A stretch of 12,500 nucleotides of DNA, taken from positions 1,127,249 through 1,139,748 of the forward strand of contig NW_004754911.1 of assembly GCF_000188695.1 (NCBI RefSeq), given 5' to 3'. A model generated the notes under the pieces. That model did no database searches and was not told where the DNA came from. It was given only the letters and a program-made list of their open reading frames with translations. The DNA is from Salpingoeca rosetta. Lineage: Eukaryota > Opisthokonta > Choanoflagellata > Craspedida > Salpingoecidae. This document shows, piece by piece, positions 8,619 to 12,500 of this stretch (positions are counted from its first letter, which is position 1; each line of letters opens with the position of its first letter). Position numbers and translations under genes: made by a program.

Positions 8619-10663
8619 CTGTTGCACCTGCGATGATGCGCGCTTTCTCGAAAGGGAACGCGTCGCCTTCTTCGTCGTTGATCTTTTGCATGAAATCGTC
8701 CATCAAGTTGATCTGACCGGGAAGAGAGGGGGGGATGGGGCGAGATGAGGCAAGAAAAGGACGCATCTACACGACAAACAAACAAACACACACACACACA
8801 CACACATACACACACACGTGCAAAAGCGCACAGACATGCATATACACACACATACAAGCGCATGGACATGTATATACGAGCGCACCATGAGATTCAGCAT
8901 GAAGATGTTGATGCCAACCATGAAGACAACGAACAGAAGCTTTACAACGCCCGTCTGTCGAAAACAGAGCGACAATCACACGAGAGAGGACATGGAGCAG
9001 TGTGAGCAAGATCCGCAAGATCGCTGGCGTCAATTTACACACTCACGCACGCACACGTGCACATACGGAAACACACAGACACAATCACAAACACAGACAC
9101 TCAGACACAGACACACTCGTACACGCCCCCCCCCCTCTTTGCACGCACCACTGCGTCGTCTGGGGGCAGTCCCTCCTCCACGGTACCGTCGCCAAGGAGG
9201 AGCAGCTTGAAGGTCTTGAACACGGAGTCCATCACAGAGTCGTCAATCTGAAACAGCGCGTCCTCGGATGGAATCGTGCTGTTGAACCCATGATGTGAGG
9301 CCACGTGCAAACGACGCGAGGATGACAAACAGCAGTCAAGCGGTCGTGTGCGCAAGGGACGTGTGCGCAAGGGACGTGGGCGTGGTGAACAAGGCGTGGG
9401 TGAGAAGTTACGTTGGGGGATGCCTTTGTGTTTGTGGCGAATGGATGGCAGCCTTGCGTGGCAACGAGTACTTGCACACATGCCTGCATGTACGCAACCA
9501 TGCAATCGCGTGGGCACGTGTTTGTGGATGTTACCTGAAGAGGACATGGAAGCAGTTGGCTGTTCCGAGGAGAACAACGACGAGGATGAGGAGGAACGGG
9601 CCGGTGTAGTAGAAGATCTGGGAACGACCGGTGGGCGGGACAAGAAGTGAGACGCGTGGAAGAATAGAGGCCGGGGGTATGGAGATGAAGGTAGACGGGG
9701 GGGGGGAGCCAAAGATGATGACATGATGAGACGCACAGTACTTGCCACATAAAGCATAGTTCAAACAGACGTGTGTCACAAAACAAACAAACAACAAACA
9801 AACAAACAAACAAACAAACAGAGACAAACAGCAATGCGGGCACCTTAAAGACCATGCGGACAAGACCGCCGGTGAATTCAAACGCGCGGAGAAAATAGAG
9901 AATTTCGAGCCAGAGGAAGAACGACGCAGCAGACGTGACGGGGATGAACTGAAGCGAGGGGGGGGGGGGAATACGATGATGGGTACAAGGTTGAGGTGGG
10001 TGTGGTGAGTTGCGGAAGGGCGGGGAGTGGATGAGGGTGAACATCAGCAGAACGCAATCATGCAGCAAGACGTGGGCACACGCTGCTTCGTGTGTGTTCA
10101 GGCACACGACCTAAACCAAGCGGCACGTTGGGAGTTGACTATCACCACCAGCATCACCGGCCGCACCCAGCGAGAGCCGAAGAGGAAGAGGACAGCGGAG
10201 ATGAGGGCCAGGGTGGCGGTGCCGGATTGCAGGAGATTCCATCCGTCGAGCACAACAGCCTTCACCAGCTCCGTTGGGTTGGCGTGCGGTGACGTCAGCA
10301 TTGCGGAGCGCAGTGCTGCCTCATCGTCGTCATCGTCGTCGTCATCCTCATACCCAACGCTCCGGTCGTCAGCAGCAGTGCCTGCAGGCACGAAGCGGGC
10401 AGAGTGCATTGGCGGGATTGGGAGAGGGGGGAGGAGGGTGTAGGTGGTGTTGGTACATAATGACGGGCACGTGAATGGGTACACAGACAGCACGATGGTT
10501 TGTGGACACTCGAGTGCAGGGCAAGCGTCACATCCACCACCACCACGACGATGGGTCAGACCTGAGACAAGGCGGACGGCGGTGCTGCGAACGACTTGAC
10601 GGTACTCGTTCTTCAGCTGGCGATAGCAGAAGAACGGAATCACCAGCGCCAGCAGTACACTAC

Positions 10664-10757
<94 letters not shown>

Positions 10758-12329
10758 GCACGCACGCACAAAGAAACAACGTGAGTGTATGTGTTGGACA
10801 AGGTGCACTGTTCAGAGATGAGAGAGCAACAAGACAAAGAGAGGGAGTGGGAGAGAGTCGTGGGTTACCTGAAGACGGTAGTGGTGTCGGAGAAGATGGA
10901 GAGAACAGGAGAGGTCGACAGGTCGATCCGCGGTGCCGATAACGAGAACAGCGTGAATGTCACGAGAAATCCGCCAAAGATGCCCAGCTCCCTGCACACA
11001 CATAACGCAGCATATTCGTCACATCATGCGTGCGTGTGTGTGTTTGGGTCAAAATGAGCAGCGAGAGGCAGAGGGGTGCATAGGTGACAGGGGTGCACAG
11101 AGCAGCGAACACAGGACACAAGAACAGGAAACAACAATCATAGTAATAAAACAACAAAAGCAGCCGGTGTTGGTGGTGGTGACAGACCGCATGAAGAGGG
11201 AGCGTGCGTACGCCTGCCACTTGTAGTCCAACACCATCTTCAGCAGCGGATTGCCGAACAGCTGCAGCGGAGTACAATACCACACACAAGGAGCAAGCAC
11301 GTATGAGCAGTGAGAACATTGGTGGGCAAAGCAGCGTGCGCGCGCGCATGTGTGTAACAGAGAGTAAGAAGGACAGCGCGTGCATGTGGGACAGCGCGTG
11401 CATGTGTGTGTGTGTGTGCGTGTGCATGTGTGTGCATGTGTGTACCTGAGCGTTTCCTGTGCGCACGAATCTATGGAGAACGGTGTCCTTCAGACAGGAG
11501 ACGGGATCTGCCGAGGCCGATGTGCGGATCAGGCCGGCAAAGTTTGGGATGCTGATGGTGATGGTGGTGCATGGTTGATGTGTGGTTGATGGTGGCGAGG
11601 AGGAGGAGGGTGAGAAGCAATAGGTGTGAGCAACAGAAGGCTGATGGGGTGATGGGGTGATGGGAGCGTGTGCATGTGCATTGGTGGCGTGGCGTGATGA
11701 CGATGGAGGGAGGGCGCACCTCAGGTACTTGGCCTGAAACCGGACCACTTTGCCAACATCCTTCTCGCCCAAGCGATCTGTTGATGCACACGACGAGGTT
11801 GTTGGTGAAAGGTGCGGTGAATGAATCAAACAATTCCCATGAATGGACACATTCGCACACATGCACATACGCACACATGTACAATTACACTCATGCACAA
11901 TGAACAACAAGAGCACTGCCAGGCTGGCAGGTCGGCGAGAAGGTGTGCGTGCGTACCTTCTTCGTAGAGGTTGTTCCAGTGCGCCTCTGGCAGACGGATA
12001 GCCGACGGCATGATCACAGTCCGTGGCGATCGCAGGGACAGCTGGTCCCCCTTCAACTGTAACATCAGGACAACGAGAAGACGGGGGGGGGTAAGGTGTG
12101 TTGACATGTGTGCTCATGCGTGGACATGTCTCTCTCTCTCACACTCTCGCACGCGTGCATGTGTGTGAGCGCATGCATGATTGCAGCGTGTGCGCACCAC
12201 GCCTGGGGCGTCGTCGAGGCCAAACTGCTTGAGGAAGAGGGCGAGCAGGTCGTCCATCTCGTCCGCCAGCTGCAGCAGCGTGCGCAGGAACCGGTCCCGA
12301 CGCGACGGCACCCGGCTCAGCTGCCCGCT
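5825..12329 (-). CDS. TRP-family six-transmembrane cation channel, C-terminal part in 20 exons (5' end outside window)
   Basis: Exons in transcript order, plus-strand coordinates: 12329-12198, 12056-11957, 11777-11720, 11551-11446, 11261-11188, 10991-10869, 10659-10562, 10381-10167, 9948-9844, 9617-9535, 9278-9149, 8954-8886, 8712-8628, 8419-8340, 8214-8148, 7943-7870, 7745-7658, 7487-7388, 7174-7096, 6910-5825. All 19 introns are GT-AG and every junction keeps frame (2952 nt, 983 codons plus TGA). Landmarks, numbered from the first visible residue: pre-S1 FGNPLLKMVLDYKWQAYA (134-151); S1 158-176; S2 ~190-210; S3 ~280-299; S4 with LEILYFLRAFEFTG (~315-328); S5 344-364; pore helix KTFKLLLLGD (386-395); S6 LLFVVFMVGINIFMLNL (414-430); then FEKARIIAEIE. 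S4 lacks regularly spaced Arg, arguing against a voltage-gated channel, and the short S1-S2 loop argues against a polycystin. The first visible exon's start (12329, or 12320 by an alternative AG) is tentative. Expected role: membrane cation channel; gating stimulus unknown. Confidence 0.9.
6106..6148 (-). repeat. Hexanucleotide repeat coding Gly-Asp repeats
   Basis: On the minus strand GGTGAT/GGCGAT units code seven Gly-Asp dipeptides followed by Asp-Asp, in the middle of the channel's cytosolic tail. Units are nearly pure, so length polymorphism is likely. Confidence 0.85.
6911..7095 (-). other. Last intron of the channel gene, CAC/CAT-rich toward the acceptor
   Basis: Donor AGC|GTACGT and acceptor CCACCAG|ATG. 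In transcript sense the 3' half is built of CAC, CAT and CAA triplets up to the acceptor, which makes an artefactual poly-His reading frame with an ATG at 7018 that runs into the last exon. Confidence 0.8.
7329..7366. repeat. (CA)19 microsatellite in channel intron
   Basis: Pure AC run; (UG)19 in the channel transcript. It begins 21 nt downstream of the 5' splice site at 7387 in intron 7175-7387. Confidence 0.96.
7966..8130. repeat. TG-rich imperfect repeat in channel intron (CA-rich in transcript)
   Basis: Imperfect TGTG, TGTGCGT and TGTTTGTGTG units fill most of the 204-bp intron 7944-8147. In the channel transcript this is CA-rich, the opposite orientation to the (UG)n introns. Confidence 0.85.
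8545..8610. repeat. (CA)33 microsatellite in channel intron
   Basis: Pure AC run of 66 bp; (UG)33 in the transcript. It begins 17 nt downstream of the 5' splice site at 8627 in intron 8420-8627. Confidence 0.96.
8786..8817. repeat. Interrupted (CA)n in channel intron
   Basis: AC run with one T interruption at 8807, preceded by AAAC units (8775-8785). It lies in the middle of intron 8713-8885. Confidence 0.92.
9346..9375. repeat. 15-bp tandem duplication in channel intron
   Basis: GTGTGCGCAAGGGAC occurs twice head to tail in the intron at 9279-9534. It looks like a small slippage duplication. Confidence 0.9.
9768..9830. repeat. (CAAA)n-rich tract in channel intron
   Basis: Multiple CAAA/ACAA units in intron 9618-9843; in the transcript this is a TTTG-rich (U-rich) tract just after the 5' splice site at 9843. 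It may help 5' splice site recognition where the donor itself (GTGCCC) is poor. Confidence 0.8.
10669..10753. repeat. (CA)42 microsatellite abutting a 3' splice site
   Basis: Pure CA run of 85 bp inside intron 10660-10868, flanked by TACACACG on one side and CGCA units on the other. In the transcript it reads (GU)n and ends about 9 nt before the exon boundary at 10659, so it occupies the place of the polypyrimidine tract. Confidence 0.95.
11188..12329 (-). other. Channel gene, pre-S1 exons 1-5 of those visible
   Basis: Exons 12329-12198 (SGQLSRVPSRRDRFLRTLL..., ending GLDDAPGV), 12056-11957 (includes PRTVIMPSAIRLPEAHWNNL), 11777-11720 (DRLGEKDVGKVVRFQAKYL), 11551-11446 (SIPNFAGLIRTSASADPV...) and 11261-11188 (FGNPLLKMVLDYKW). 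This is the cytosolic linker before S1. NPLLxxxLxxKWxxYxRxLF is the conserved pre-S1 helix signature seen in TRPA/TRPV-like and protist TRP channels. No ankyrin or WD repeats are visible in this part; such domains, if present, would lie beyond 12500. Confidence 0.85.
11371..11406. repeat. 18-bp tandem duplication in channel intron
   Basis: GGACAGCGCGTGCATGTG occurs twice head to tail in intron 11262-11445. It is followed to 11441 by TG/TGCA-rich sequence reaching the 5' splice site of that intron (CA-rich in transcript sense). Confidence 0.9.
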
Positions 12330-12500
12330 CTGCCCCGTGCACCGCGATTGCGGATGGCGGAGGTGGTGATGATGATGATGAGGTGGACATGGCGGCGCGA
12401 TGGTGGTGAGGAGAACGAACACAACAGAAGCACATGTGTGGAGATGTGTGTGCAAGTGGTTGTGAACGCGACCAAAGGCGCGTTGCGAGCATGGTGTGCT
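12330..12500 (-). other. Probable upstream intron of the channel gene, continuing off the window
   Basis: In transcript sense the stretch before the exon at 12329 is rich in CAC, CAT and C/T and ends GGGGCAG|AGC, consistent with an intron 3' end. Whether the most distal bases (about 12470-12500) include the end of another exon cannot be decided from here. Confidence 0.45.

Larger units (their letters stand above)
7096..8712 (-). other. Channel gene, post-S6 helices and coiled-coil exons
   Basis: Exons 8712-8628 (INLMDDFMQKINDEEGDAFP... then ARIIA), 8419-8340 (EIELSMGDELL... then FFPRWLHMLTPK), 8214-8148, 7943-7870, 7745-7658, 7487-7388 and 7174-7096. The first two are the usual post-S6 region of TRP channels (FxxARIIxEIE, FFPRWLH). 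The next four give heptad-like, charged helical sequence (GLERRTRDTLDRLQAHIITH, EKRQTDRIGSLDDRVNNKIE) likely to form a coiled coil used in tetramer assembly. The last exon turns basic and Ser-rich (RSRRIRPQGKSPS). Confidence 0.85.
8886..10991 (-). other. Channel gene, ion-transport core exons (S1-S6)
   Basis: Seven exons: 10991-10869 (S1 and S1-S2 loop), 10659-10562 (S2), 10381-10167 (acidic linker and S3), 9948-9844 (S4 and S4-S5 linker), 9617-9535 (S5), 9278-9149 (extracellular loop, pore helix and filter), 8954-8886 (S6). Most transmembrane segments therefore sit on their own exon. The S4-S5 stretch LYFLRAFEFTGGLVRMVF and S6 ending MLNLM are typical of TRP channels. The filter region reads LLLLGDG, the Gly-Asp being the usual TRPA/TRPV-type cation-selective position. 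The extracellular post-pore loop is acidic (TVEEGLPPDD). Confidence 0.9.

Noticed and set aside
8486..8975. Cys-Val repeat frames through the CA/TG runs near 8545 and 8790
   Set aside because: (TG)n translates as Cys-Val or His-Thr in any genome; these cover introns and cut across the S6 and post-S6 exons.
5825..12329. Voltage-gated or polycystin channel as the identity of gene 2
   Set aside because: S4 lacks the regular Arg/Lys spacing of voltage sensors, and the S1-S2 loop is short, without a polycystin-type extracellular domain. The filter and the pre- and post-S6 motifs fit TRP.

Overview
This is a eukaryotic window. It carries two protein-coding genes facing each other (convergent), with GT-AG introns and many (CA)n/(TG)n microsatellites outside the coding exons. 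Dense introns of about 125-330 bp, GC-rich coding exons, tracts of Asn/Thr/Gln/His, a transmembrane protein with a Notch-like ankyrin tail and a TRP-type channel together suggest a unicellular relative of animals. A choanoflagellate of the Salpingoeca/Monosiga kind is my best guess, but it is an inference and not proven. I see no prokaryotic features, rRNA, tRNA, transposon or CRISPR array.

Layout. 1-108 is a (CA)54 run that continues off the left edge. 109-957 is the 5' flank and leader of gene 1. Gene 1 (+) runs 958-4732 in two exons (958-2268 and 2597-4732) and encodes about 1148 aa: signal peptide, Asn tract, His-rich segment, a 54-residue Thr tract, one transmembrane helix, a low-complexity cytoplasmic region, about seven ankyrin repeats, and a basic, NLS-like C-terminus. 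4733-5824 separates the two stop codons and holds both 3' ends, TG runs and a U-rich tract in each orientation. Gene 2 (-) runs from 12329 or beyond down to 5825. I resolved 20 in-frame exons (2952 nt, 983 codons plus stop). They encode the C-terminal part of a TRP-family six-transmembrane cation channel: pre-S1 linker, S1-S6 with a pore helix ending in Leu-Gly-Asp, post-S6 helices, a coiled-coil stretch, and a long Ser/Arg/Asp-rich cytosolic tail ending in a class I PDZ-binding motif. Its N-terminus lies beyond the right edge.

The most interesting points are: (i) a single-pass membrane protein whose intracellular part resembles the Notch ankyrin domain but which has no EGF or LNR modules in its ectodomain; (ii) splice signals unlike the textbook, with GTGCGN donors frequent and one acceptor where a (UG)n run stands in for the polypyrimidine tract; (iii) UG-rich and CA-rich introns flanking a frame-preserving exon pair in the channel; (iv) a poly-Asp insert in the S2-S3 linker and a PDZ ligand at the channel's C-terminus. 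I see no direct functional link between the two genes. Both would act at the plasma membrane.
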